In this document: positions 7,376 through 14,749 of the stretch, piece by piece
Numbering within the stretch: the stretch's first letter is position 1
Layout: every line of letters begins with the position of its first letter
Made by a program: the position numbers and the translations under genes
Notes under the pieces: model-generated
The model's input: the letters and a program-made list of their open reading frames with translations, nothing else
Databases searched by the model: none
Told to the model about the DNA's origin: nothing
DNA from: DASSFG01 sp035547915
GTDB lineage: Bacteria > Planctomycetota > Planctomycetia > Pirellulales > JAICIG01
Reading direction: 5' to 3'
DNA length: 64,000 nt
NCBI GenBank assembly: GCA_035547915.1
Contig: DASZTS010000138.1
Coordinates: forward strand, 1-64,000

Positions 7376-9139
7376 ATGCCGCCCGAGCAACGGTGGTCGC
7401 AGGCGGACGGCGACGGCGACTTTTGCTTCTCCTTGATGCCGCTGGATGCAGAACGCTTTCCGGCTTGTCAGGCGCTCGGATTGAAGTTCCTCTCTCTCCT
7501 CCAGCGCAAGACCGCTCCCAAGGACTTCTGCGATCTTGTAGACCTATTCATCGATTATCGCAATAAGGTCGTCAAGCACCCAGTATTATCCGAGGCCGGG
7601 TATGACGAGGTCGGCCAGCTCATCGTATTGGCATTGGCTGAAATCCTTAGCACAGAGAACGAGATCCTCTGTGGCAGGGATGGGCATGTGGTCGCCCCGA
7701 CCGCATTCGCCGGTCGCCAACTGGTGTACGTCGAGCGGACCGAGCAGCGGGGGCGATCGACCATGTGGCGGGTCGAGCACCTGATTCTGCATGGGCTCGT
7801 CCCGGTGCGACTTCAACCTTTGGAGGTCGAAGATCCTCCCCGCGCGCAGTGCGTCTATGCGATCGATCGGGCGGCTCTCAACAGCGAGGTGAACGGCCGA
7901 CTCGCGATGTACTCTCCGGCCTACTGCGTCTGCCTACATCCGCTGCTGACCTATAAGCCCGAGACGACCGAGTGTCCGTTGGCGGAATGGACGGCGCCCG
8001 GCGGGCCCATCCAGAACATGCCTCTCCGCGGCGGTTTGGTACCCGATCGCGCCGCTGCGTCTGCCACCGAGGCGACACCCCATCGGGGGTTCGAGATCGT
8101 CGGCCAAGTCGGAGCCGGCCGCCACACCAAGGTCTACCGGGTTTGGCAACTCGGCGCGCGGCGCCAGGCCGCGGTGAAACAACTACGGCTGGACGCGCCG
8201 GAGTACGCGGAGGTGCGATTCAACCGTGAGATCCGGTTGCTTGGGCGAATATCGCATGCGAACGTGATTCCGATCCTCACCTGCGGCCACGATCCTCTCT
8301 GGTTCGCGATGCCGTTCGTCGAGGGGCCCACGCTCGCCGACGCACTCGTGGCGCTGCGGGGCTTTGCCTCGCTCAAGCGTTCGGGCGCAGACTTTCTGCG
8401 GGCATTGCACATGGCCGCGAGCAAGGCGCAGACACGTGCTGAGATGCTTTCGCGGGAGGCGGAGTTGCCGCCGCGGGTGGACGACCACGCCGCGAGTAGT
8501 AGCTCTTCGATGGACGACGTGGAGCTTGCCGCGCGAGAGCCGTATTTCGCCCTCGTCGCCAGGCTGGTCGGCCAACTGGCGGCAGGAGTCGATGCACTAC
8601 GCCGCGCTCGGATTGTGCATGGTAATATTCAACCCGAGAACGTTCTCGTCTCTGTGGCCGACTGGCGCCCGGTCCTGATCGATCTGGGGCAAGCGTGCGA
8701 TTTGAGCGTTCCCGCGAAGCCCGGCGAGCTCCCCGACAGAGCTGAAATCGCGGCCCGATTTCCCTACGTGAGCCCGGAACAACTGAGGCGTTCATACGAG
8801 CCCGACGGCGCGATCGACGTTTACAACCTCGGCGTCCTCCTTTGGGAACTGCTTACGCTGCGACCGATCTTAGATCCGGATTCGACGGTGACTCCCAGGG
8901 AAGCGATGCTTCCGCTGGAGTTCGCGGTTCCGAAATCTGTTCGGGTCTTCGATCCGACCGTTCCTCGACTCCTTGAGCGGGTGACATCTGACTGCATGGC
9001 GAAGGACCCGAAGAAGCGTCCCTCTGCCGCCGAACTCTCGCGAGTGCTTGGGAATTACGAAGGAGTCGTGCCGCGGCCATCGCGTATCAACTTCGGCGCT
9101 GGACTTTCGAGATTGCTAGGGCGGCCACGCCGAGTCTGA
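7376..9139 (+). CDS. HEPN-like N-terminal region fused to a degenerate Ser/Thr protein kinase
   Basis: 587 residues from ATG 7376. The open frame extends to 7112 but would overlap the divergent gene and repeat, and 7436 is another possible start. Residues about 20-90 are helical and contain FIDYRNKVVKH, with Arg62, Asn63 and His68 in the RNxxxxH arrangement typical of HEPN ribonuclease domains. A linker with beta-rich sequence follows. The kinase-like domain begins near FEIVGQVGAG (about 240), has Lys268 (AVKQL) and DLG at 436-438, but the catalytic loop reads HGNIQPEN instead of HRDxKxxN: the catalytic Asp is Asn417 and the Lys is Gln. It may bind ATP but is unlikely to phosphorylate normally. 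The HEPN assignment rests on one motif. It stands alone, with no obvious partner gene. Confidence 0.72.
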   Translation: MPPEQRWSQADGDGDFCFSLMPLDAERFPACQALGLKFLSLLQRKTAPKDFCDLVDLFIDYRNKVVKHPVLSEAGYDEVGQLIVLALAEILSTENEILCGRDGHVVAPTAFAGRQLVYVERTEQRGRSTMWRVEHLILHGLVPVRLQPLEVEDPPRAQCVYAIDRAALNSEVNGRLAMYSPAYCVCLHPLLTYKPETTECPLAEWTAPGGPIQNMPLRGGLVPDRAAASATEATPHRGFEIVGQVGAGRHTKVYRVWQLGARRQAAVKQLRLDAPEYAEVRFNREIRLLGRISHANVIPILTCGHDPLWFAMPFVEGPTLADALVALRGFASLKRSGADFLRALHMAASKAQTRAEMLSREAELPPRVDDHAASSSSSMDDVELAAREPYFALVARLVGQLAAGVDALRRARIVHGNIQPENVLVSVADWRPVLIDLGQACDLSVPAKPGELPDRAEIAARFPYVSPEQLRRSYEPDGAIDVYNLGVLLWELLTLRPILDPDSTVTPREAMLPLEFAVPKSVRVFDPTVPRLLERVTSDCMAKDPKKRPSAAELSRVLGNYEGVVPRPSRINFGAGLSRLLGRPRRV

Positions 9140-9206
9140 ACCGGCCGGTGGACACTCGCTCCTCGGGGTCAGGAACCAAAGCTTCCTGAGGTGTCGCGTT
9201 CGCAAG

Positions 9207-9623
9207 CTATCGCGTCGGGCGTGGCTGTTTCGACGGGGAGGTGAATTTCGTCGGGTCGATCCGCGAGAGGGCGACGCCGGCGGCTTCTCGCACCCGGGCA
9301 TCGCGATCCGTCAAGGTGGCTTGCAGCGCGGGTATGGCTTCTTTCGCGCTGTCTCCGAAGTAGCCGAGCCCGATCGCCGCGCTCCAGCGAACGTCGTTCG
9401 CTCCGTCTTTGAGAGCTTCGATCATGGCCGGTACGACCTGGGCGGCATCCCCCTTGTGCCCAGGCAACAGGCGAACCGCGATGATGCGATCCTTCTCCTG
9501 CGTCGACTTCAAGTCGGCGATCAACTCCGGCGTCGATTTCTCGGCCTTGCCACACCCGTACGACGCCAACATGCACAGCAACGCGACACCGAGCAGATGA
9601 ACGTATTGAATTCTCTTGTACAT
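9207..9623 (-). CDS. Small lipoprotein with HEAT-like repeats
   Basis: 138 residues from ATG 9623, with AGGAG about 8 nt upstream. The N-terminus is a signal sequence ending at a Cys (LLCMLASYGCGK), consistent with a lipobox. Residues about 35-125 form two to three HEAT-type helical repeats (VVPAMIEALKDGANDVRWSA and AIPALQATLTDRDARVREAA). HEAT repeats bind other proteins; no partner is indicated. It follows the DUF1559 gene in the same direction, with a copy of the 100-bp element between them, and converges with the kinase-like gene. Confidence 0.8.
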   Translation of the reverse strand: MYKRIQYVHLLGVALLCMLASYGCGKAEKSTPELIADLKSTQEKDRIIAVRLLPGHKGDAAQVVPAMIEALKDGANDVRWSAAIGLGYFGDSAKEAIPALQATLTDRDARVREAAGVALSRIDPTKFTSPSKQPRPTR

Positions 9624-9649
9624 ATTTGAAACTCCTACGATGAGTTAAG

Positions 9650-9745
9650 GGGGGCTGATAAAACACGCAAGCCGGAGCGCCGCGGGAAAAGTCGGCCTTG
9701 AAACGCCGATTCCTTGGAGCTCGATACAGCTTTGTCGGTTGCTCC
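9650..9745 (+). repeat. 100-bp inverted-repeat element, copy 4
   Basis: Orientation opposite to copies 1-3. The left arm is changed (six G in a row), but most changes keep pairing with the right arm as G-U. The central hairpin is nearly intact. It lies 8 bp beyond the stop codon of the DUF1559 gene, which is read in the other direction. Confidence 0.85.
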
Positions 9746-9753
9746 AAAACGGT

Positions 9754-10761
9754 TCAGCGGGTTGAATAGGACTCGCCGCCGGCGATGGTGCATAGGGATT
9801 GGTAAACGTAGCCGTCCACGTCGGTGTTGATAAACCGCCCGGAGCCATCGCACATGAGGAAGTTACACCCGTTGGGGTGGAAGCTGTAGAAGACGTCGGG
9901 ATCGAAGATCGGATTGTCGGAGTTCGGCAAGTGCGTCGCGTTGCCGTGCGACAGTACCAACGCCTCGGCGAAGTCGGCGTTGTCGTAGGCGGGGCCGGGC
10001 GGCGGCGAGTTTGGAAAAACGGGGTTAGCGGCCATCCAGGCGGGACAACGGCCGCCCGGCACCGCGCCGGTCCAGGTGCTGGGCGAGTGGTTGCCGGATC
10101 GCTCGCCAGCCAGGATGGTATTGGTCGTCCCGTCCTTCACGTCGGCAATCCGCGTATGGCTGTTGCGCCAGAATACTCCCCTGGCGCCGGGGCCGTAGAC
10201 GCCGTTGGCGATGGCGTCGTCACCGAACCCCGGCAGAACATTGCCGGTCGCCCCGTTGAAGCACTCCAGCCAGCCGTCGCACCCGACATAGTTGCCGTGC
10301 GCCACCGTCGCGATGGGCGACGAGAAGCTGCTGTCGTAGATCGGAACGAGATCCTGGTAGGAGTCCGACGGGCACTGGAACACGGGGAGGTTTAGTTGTG
10401 AGACCGCGGCGTTGACCCCCAATCCGACCGGCTGGCTGAAGTTGATCTGGTTGAACACGCTGCTCTGTTCGAGCTGCGGCAGTATCATCGACGCCCAACC
10501 CCAGCCCGGCCCAATGTCGTTGTCTGGTGTGAGCTGCGGGTTATTGTTGAGGTCGACGTATCCGGGCGGAAATACCTTCTTCGCGTCGTGATAGGTCTGC
10601 AGCGCGATCCCGATCTGCTTGAGGTTGTTCTGGCATTGCGTCCGGGCCGCACTCTCGCGAGCCGCTTGCACGGCGGGAAGGAGCATGCCGACGAGCATGC
10701 CGATGATCGCGATCACGACCAACAGTTCGACTAAGGTAAACGCCTGACGTTTGCGTGACAT
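9754..10761 (-). CDS. DUF1559 pseudopilin-like protein with H-x9-DG C-terminus
   Basis: 335 residues from ATG 10761, chosen because AGGAG lies 9 nt upstream and the next residues form a type IV prepilin leader (RKRQAFTLVELLVVIAIIG). After processing the protein would start at Phe and keep a long N-terminal helix. The rest is the DUF1559 domain (TQCQNNLKQIGIALQTYHD near the start) and ends with the H-x9-DG motif (HPNGCNFLMCDG). Planctomycetes encode very many of these. They are thought to be envelope proteins exported by a type II/IV-like machinery, with no known reaction. Confidence 0.95.
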   Translation of the reverse strand: MSRKRQAFTLVELLVVIAIIGMLVGMLLPAVQAARESAARTQCQNNLKQIGIALQTYHDAKKVFPPGYVDLNNNPQLTPDNDIGPGWGWASMILPQLEQSSVFNQINFSQPVGLGVNAAVSQLNLPVFQCPSDSYQDLVPIYDSSFSSPIATVAHGNYVGCDGWLECFNGATGNVLPGFGDDAIANGVYGPGARGVFWRNSHTRIADVKDGTTNTILAGERSGNHSPSTWTGAVPGGRCPAWMAANPVFPNSPPPGPAYDNADFAEALVLSHGNATHLPNSDNPIFDPDVFYSFHPNGCNFLMCDGSGRFINTDVDGYVYQSLCTIAGGESYSTR

Positions 10762-11181
10762 GGAAGGGCTCCTGATGTGCGGCCGCGCGGGCGCGGTCGC
10801 GAAAATGAATGTCTGGGAAGGAGAATACGCTCGCTGATCACGCTCCTCATAAGGAGACACCGGAAACGAGCACTACACAGGCTGACAGCTCAAAATGGCC
10901 TCCGTCGCGGCCGCGCATAGCAGCGGTCTGACCAACCGAACCACCCTTACGCGACGCGCGAGCGGAGACCTTTTTTTGGGCTTAAGCAAGCTCGCGCCGA
11001 CGCAATCAGCACGGGGCGCATGCCATCGATGAGCGGGCGCACCCGCAGCTTGACGAATGGGTGAACGGGCGCTTCGTGCGCCGCAGAGAGAGCAATGGCT
11101 CACGGCTCAGCCCGACCGCAACCGGGCGCGAGGGCCGGGTGGTCGCGAGGCAAGGCTCAGTCGTAGCACTGGCTCGTCAGA
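10762..11181. other. Intergenic stretch, no gene seen
   Basis: About 420 bp upstream of the DUF1559 gene and downstream of the His-rich gene. The only visible structure is an 8-bp inverted repeat, GCGCGAGC at 10956-10963 and GCTCGCGC at 10990-10997, with a T7 run in its loop. Confidence 0.4.
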
Positions 11182-11547
11182 TCAGCCGAGATAGAACGGC
11201 GGCCCGCGCGGGCTATACGCCCTGTCGGAGACGGGGACGATACGGCATAACGAATCGTGGGCAAGTCGTTCGCACGTCTGTTGCCACGACAACGACTCGA
11301 CCTGGGCGAGCGGCAGTTGCGCCTGGGCGCAGAACTGGCAGACGATGCAATGATCGGAATCGTGCGGCGTCGTCCCGTGCAAAGCGGCGATGCTCGGCTC
11401 TCCGCCGCCGCCATGCACCTCGTGGGATGCATGTTCGCACGTCGCCGCGTCGTGCAAGGCATGTCCGGCCAGCGCGACGATGCAGTAGCCGGCCAGCGCG
11501 AAGCTGGCCACCCACCGACGCCGATTCGATAAAGCTGGCCTTTTCAT
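11182..11547 (-). CDS. Exported His/Cys-rich protein, probable metal-regulated (DUF2946-like)
   Basis: 121 residues from ATG 11547; a TTG frame start at 11565 is less likely because it would begin inside the operator. An N-terminal membrane or signal segment (WVASFALAGYCIVALAGHAL) is followed by many His and a Cys cluster (HCIVCQFCAQAQ), ending in RGPPFYLG. The gene at 14130-14561 has the same plan: signal, HxxxH-rich middle, CxxC followed by xxxxQ, and an RGPP end. Both have a TGCAA-N5-TGCA palindrome upstream, next to a Fur-family gene. The most likely role is periplasmic metal handling; the metal is not known. Confidence 0.7.
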   Translation of the reverse strand: MKRPALSNRRRWVASFALAGYCIVALAGHALHDAATCEHASHEVHGGGGEPSIAALHGTTPHDSDHCIVCQFCAQAQLPLAQVESLSWQQTCERLAHDSLCRIVPVSDRAYSPRGPPFYLG

Positions 11548-11560
11548 GCGAGGATGCTGT

Positions 11561-11575
11561 TGCAAATGGTATGCA
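11561..11575. promoter_or_regulatory. Fur-family operator candidate, site 1
   Basis: TGCAAATGGTATGCA, with arms TGCAA and ATGCA (one mismatch) and spacer of 5. It lies 13 bp upstream of the start codon of the minus-strand His-rich gene. It matches the two other sites in this cluster and resembles the TTGCAA-N5-TTGCAA type box described for the nickel regulator Nur of Streptomyces. Confidence 0.6.
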
Positions 11576-11817
11576 GAAGCACGGTGATTGTTACCTGTCG
11601 CCCGGCCACTGTCAAGAACCTGCCCAGACCTTCGGTAGTCGAAGGATGAAAAGACGGATGAAAAGACGGCGGTTCACGGCCCCGGCGCCTCTGCCCTGTC
11701 CCGCACCGACCCCGCAAGCTAGAATGACGCCATGACCAACACGTGCGGCCGGGCCACGCATTCTGGGGCCTTCGCCGGGCCGCACGTTCTCGTGAAACGC
11801 AGGGCCCTCCCAACTTA

Positions 11818-12267
11818 GTGAGCAAGCACGCCAAACGGGCGACTGGTCCGTCGTTGGACGAGGTCCGCCATCGTATTCGTGAGAGAGGCTTACGTTGCAC
11901 CCCCGCGCGGCTGTCCATCCTGCGCCATCTCTTCGGCGCGGGTGGGCCGGTGACCCATGCCCAGGTGGCCGATGATCTCGCGCCCCAGGGTTTCGACCGG
12001 GCCACAATCTATCGCAATCTTGTGGAACTGGCCGATGTCGGCTTGTTGCACCGCCTGGAGCTGGGCGACCACGTCTGGCGCTTCGAATTGCGGCAGCCCG
12101 AAGAGGGCGAGGCGGACCACACGCACTTCCTGTGCGTCGATTGCGGCGACGTTTCGTGCGTTCCCGATCTGTCACTCAAGGCAGCCGTTTCACTGGTCGG
12201 CCAGCGGGCCGCGCCCGGCCGCGTGACCGAAGTGCTGCTGAAGGGCCATTGCAAGCGGTGCCAGTAA
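11818..12267 (+). CDS. Fur-family metal-responsive transcriptional regulator
   Basis: 149 residues from GTG 11818; the frame is open from GTG 11743 but the extra residues are not Fur-like. It has an N-terminal winged helix (RCTPARLSILRHLF, then HAQVADDL and DRATIYRNLVELADVGLLH) and C-terminal metal and dimerisation motifs: HTHFLCVDCG with His101, His103, Cys106 and Cys109, and a final CxxC at 145/148. The family includes Fur, Zur, PerR, Mur and Nur, which cannot be told apart here by eye. Three TGCAA-N5-(T/A)TGCA palindromes within 2.5 kb, all before exported metal-binding-type proteins, suggest it represses them. No such site was seen before its own start. Confidence 0.9.
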   Translation: MSKHAKRATGPSLDEVRHRIRERGLRCTPARLSILRHLFGAGGPVTHAQVADDLAPQGFDRATIYRNLVELADVGLLHRLELGDHVWRFELRQPEEGEADHTHFLCVDCGDVSCVPDLSLKAAVSLVGQRAAPGRVTEVLLKGHCKRCQ

Positions 12268-12295
12268 GGATCGTCGGGTTCCGCCGGCGGCGGTC

Positions 12296-12502
12296 CTACC
12301 GTTCGTGTTTCGCGCTCTCCAGGGCGGCGATACGTAATTCCATCGCCCGCTGAGTACTTTCTAAGGCCTCGACGCGCTGCTTGAGCTGCAAGGTTAACTG
12401 GGCCAGCTCATAGAGCGGCGACGGCGCCAGCGGATCTTGGGTGAGCCTGGCGACGACCCGGCTGCTGTCGATCATCCGATCGTTTCCGTTCATCCTTGAC
12501 AT
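12296..12502 (-). CDS. Small coiled-coil protein, unknown function
   Basis: 68 residues from ATG 12502 (or 59 from 12493). The second half is a coiled coil (LAQLTLQLKQRVEALESTQR and onward). It has no signal peptide. It converges with the Fur gene and diverges from the His-rich operon, whose operator at 12525-12539 lies in the shared upstream region, so it may be under the same control. Confidence 0.5.
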   Translation of the reverse strand: MSRMNGNDRMIDSSRVVARLTQDPLAPSPLYELAQLTLQLKQRVEALESTQRAMELRIAALESAKHER

Positions 12503-12524
12503 TTTGTCCCCGCAGCGGCACAAA

Positions 12525-12539
12525 TGCAATTAAGTTGCA
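12525..12539. promoter_or_regulatory. Fur-family operator candidate, site 2 (perfect palindrome)
   Basis: TGCAATTAAGTTGCA, arms TGCAA and TTGCA perfect, spacer 5. It lies 32 bp upstream of the ATG of the His-rich coiled-coil gene and just upstream of the divergent small coiled-coil gene. Confidence 0.7.
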
Positions 12540-12571
12540 CCTGTACCATCCTCAAAAGAAGGAGCGTCAAC

Positions 12572-13063
12572 ATGAAGCCGTTCGTCGCCATCGCCGCCGC
12601 GTTGCTCTTGACCATCGCCGCCCTGCCCGTGGCCGTACACAGCCAGGCGCGGCCCAAGAACAAAGTAACGCCGCCCGCCCCGCACGCGACGATGCAGAAG
12701 GAGCACGAGACCGCCGAGGCCGACCATTCGCAATGGCTGTCAGACATCGCCACCTGGCGCGCCGAGCACCTGCGGGCGCTGGCCACGCTGGCCGACATTC
12801 AGGCCAAGATCCTGCGGCATGAAGCCGCCTTGCAAGAACACGCCGAGCATGTCCGCCTGCACGAGGAACACATGGAGCTGCACGAGGAAGAAATCGCTCG
12901 TCACGACAAAGAGGGCGACGCCAAGGACCACGAAAAGCTGGCAGGCATGCATAAGGGGTTTCAGGACAAACATGGGAGCATTCGCGACGAGCATCGGCAG
13001 TTTGAGGACGATCACGAGCAGCTCGTCAAGGCCATCGCGGCGCTGATGAAGGCCGACAAGTAG
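12572..13063 (+). CDS. Exported His-rich helical protein
   Basis: 163 residues from ATG 12572, with AAGGAG 9 nt upstream. A signal peptide (FVAIAAALLLTIAALPVAVHSQA) is followed by a long charged helix with a His-rich section (EHAEHVRLHEEHMELHEEEI) where His recurs every three to four residues and could line one face and bind metal. Cys is absent. It is the first gene of a likely operon with the Cys-rich gene (81 bp later) and the 50-residue peptide, behind Fur-type site 2. Role inferred: periplasmic metal buffering. Confidence 0.72.
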   Translation: MKPFVAIAAALLLTIAALPVAVHSQARPKNKVTPPAPHATMQKEHETAEADHSQWLSDIATWRAEHLRALATLADIQAKILRHEAALQEHAEHVRLHEEHMELHEEEIARHDKEGDAKDHEKLAGMHKGFQDKHGSIRDEHRQFEDDHEQLVKAIAALMKADK

Positions 13064-13143
13064 CCGCTACCGTCAGGTCCCTGAACCAGCCGCTTTTTGT
13101 GCGGGCGTGAATTCTGAACAAAAACCTCGCAGGGGAGGTAATC

Positions 13144-13575
13144 TTGACGCTCTCGCCGGGCCGGTCTATCGTTTCGGGCACGATGGCACTTCGCAAGATT
13201 GCCGCATTTCTCACCGTCCTGGCGGTCGCCGTTCATTCCGCCGGCGCGAACCTGCGACCGTGCTGCGAATGCTGCAACCCGACAATCGAATCAACCGAGC
13301 ACGAGGCTTGCTGTGATGGGGAAGGCGGCCCATCGGATTGCCAACAGCCCGCAGTTAGTGCCCCGCCGTGCTGTTGCATCAAGTTTTTGCTTGCGGCGCC
13401 TGCCGCTTCGCAGGCGCTTCGGTTTGTGCCCAACGTCAATATGCCGGGCGCGTTGGTCGACGCGGTTTCGTCCGCGGACATTCCGACCGCCGGCGAGGTG
13501 CTGCGGCGTCAACCGGGCTTGCTTGTTCCTGCTTCGCCAGCGCTGTCGGTTCTTTACCGCGTTTGGTTGAAATGA
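13144..13575 (+). CDS. Exported Cys-rich protein
   Basis: 143 residues. The TTG at 13144 is preferred because GGGGAGGT stands just before it; ATG 13183 is in frame. A hydrophobic segment (IAAFLTVLAVAVHSAGA) acts as signal or anchor. It is followed by Cys clusters CCECC, CCDGEG and PPCCC, then an Ala-rich region. Such clusters suit soft-metal binding. It sits between the His-rich gene and the short Cys peptide in one direction with small gaps, so co-transcription from site 2 is likely. No family name recognised. Confidence 0.65.
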   Translation: MTLSPGRSIVSGTMALRKIAAFLTVLAVAVHSAGANLRPCCECCNPTIESTEHEACCDGEGGPSDCQQPAVSAPPCCCIKFLLAAPAASQALRFVPNVNMPGALVDAVSSADIPTAGEVLRRQPGLLVPASPALSVLYRVWLK

Positions 13576-13634
13576 ATCGCCGGGAGGGGCAGAGTCCCTT
13601 CTGATTCTTCCAACCACCAATAAGGAATTCGCAC

Positions 13635-13787
13635 ATGAAGCGTTTCATTCTCGCGTTGTTCGTCGTGGCCGTTGGCATGGTCACGTACTCGTTTGCAGCG
13701 GCCAAGACTAAGCCCGTCGCGGATGCTTCCTGCGACTATTGCGGGGTCTGCGATGATGCCGGCTGCGAATGTGCCGGCTGCGATTGA
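13635..13787 (+). CDS. 50-residue exported metallothionein-like peptide
   Basis: A short gene with ATG 13635, AAGGAA upstream and TGA at 13785. The N-terminus is a signal sequence (MKRFILALFVVAVGMVTYSF, then AAA). The mature part has only about 25 residues and contains CDYCGVCDDAGCECAGCD: six Cys in 18 residues in CxxC, CxC and CxxC spacing, with Asp between. This is the kind of sequence that folds only around metal ions. It ends 8 bp before copy 5 of the 100-bp element. Confidence 0.7.
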   Translation: MKRFILALFVVAVGMVTYSFAAAKTKPVADASCDYCGVCDDAGCECAGCD

Positions 13788-13795
13788 GCGAGTTA

Positions 13796-13896
13796 AGAGC
13801 GGCTAACAGAACCCGCTTTCCCGAGCCCCACCGGCGATAAATCGGCCGTGAAACGCCGATTTTTCTGGAGCGAGTTGCGGTTTTGTCGGTTGCTCT
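13796..13896 (+). repeat. 100-bp inverted-repeat element, copy 5
   Basis: Starts AGAGCGGCTAACAGAACC and ends GGTTTTGTCGGTTGCTCT, with intact central AATCGGC/GCCGATT hairpin and T run. The well-paired RNA strand is co-directional with the 50-residue peptide gene ending 8 bp upstream, so it would form the end of that mRNA. Confidence 0.93.
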
Positions 13897-14089
13897 AAAA
13901 GCTCCGCGGCAAGGGGTGTCCGAAGGGGCACCCCTTGCTGCTTTCGCGACTGCGGATGTCAGATTCCGCTCTCGGCAAGCTCGGTCTCGACCGGTTCACA
14001 ACCGATTCAAGGCAAGAAACGCGGCTACCGAGACACACGGAATCCTCACTTGACATTTGCCGCGCTCCGCAAAACAATGCGGGTGCAAT

Positions 14090-14104
14090 TGCAATACGGT
14101 TGCA
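14090..14104. promoter_or_regulatory. Fur-family operator candidate, site 3 (perfect palindrome)
   Basis: TGCAATACGGTTGCA, arms TGCAA and TTGCA perfect, spacer 5, extended by one base each side (TTGCAA on both). It lies 25 bp upstream of the ATG of the second DUF2946-like gene. Confidence 0.7.
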
Positions 14105-14129
14105 AAACTGGCAATCCTTCGAACCCGCC

Positions 14130-14561
14130 ATGCGTCTTGCCCCGCGATCACCGGTTACGCGTCTGCTGATGGCAGCGTATTATGGCGCGGCCGCGGTTCT
14201 CGGACAGGGCTTGCACCTGCTCACCTGCCACGAGCACGACCACGTGGCGGAACACGATCATCCGGTGTGGTGCCAGAGGGGCGCGGACGGCGACTCGCAG
14301 AACGCCCAGAGGGCGATCGCGTCGCGCCATCTCGATGGGCATGACGCCGATGGGCATGACGCCGATGGGCATGACGCCGATGAATGCCCGATTTGCCAGT
14401 ACCACTCGCAAGGGCAGTGGCATGAGATGGGTGAACGCGACGTCCGCTCCGCGGCACTCGTATCGCTTGCGCCTCGTCACGTGCGTTCCTTCCGGCGGCG
14501 GCCGATCGATCGGCCTCTTGGTCCGCGGGGTCCCCCTTCCTCCAGCGCCAATCTGGCGTAA
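14130..14561 (+). CDS. Exported His-rich protein with HDADG repeats (DUF2946-like)
   Basis: 143 residues from ATG 14130; an open frame extends upstream to 13935 but crosses the operator. A membrane segment (LLMAAYYGAAAVLGQGLHLL) is followed by HEHDHVAEHDHPVW, a tandem repeat of GHDAD three times, and CPICQYHSQGQW with CxxC. The end PLGPRGPP matches that of its paralogue at 11182-11547. The density of His and Asp suggests a metal scavenger or sensor at the envelope. It has site 3 just upstream. Confidence 0.7.
   Translation: MRLAPRSPVTRLLMAAYYGAAAVLGQGLHLLTCHEHDHVAEHDHPVWCQRGADGDSQNAQRAIASRHLDGHDADGHDADGHDADECPICQYHSQGQWHEMGERDVRSAALVSLAPRHVRSFRRRPIDRPLGPRGPPSSSANLA
14334..14378 (+). repeat. 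15-bp coding tandem repeat, three units
   Basis: GATGGGCATGACGCC occurs three times without change, coding for DGHDA units. Perfect identity implies recent expansion by slippage within the His-rich gene. Confidence 0.9.
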
Positions 14562-14749
14562 ACACCCGTGAACCGCTGCGCACGGCCCGTGTAGCCGCGC
14601 CGTCGCCTCCGAAGAGTTTTGGACTCGGTCACGGGTCAGGCACGTTGTTCGTCGGTTCGAAGAAGCCCCAGCGCAGCCGCGCGTGATTTCTTCGGCCCGG
14701 CCACATCAGCCGTCCCACATTCCGATCATTCCTCTACGGACCTTGGTAC

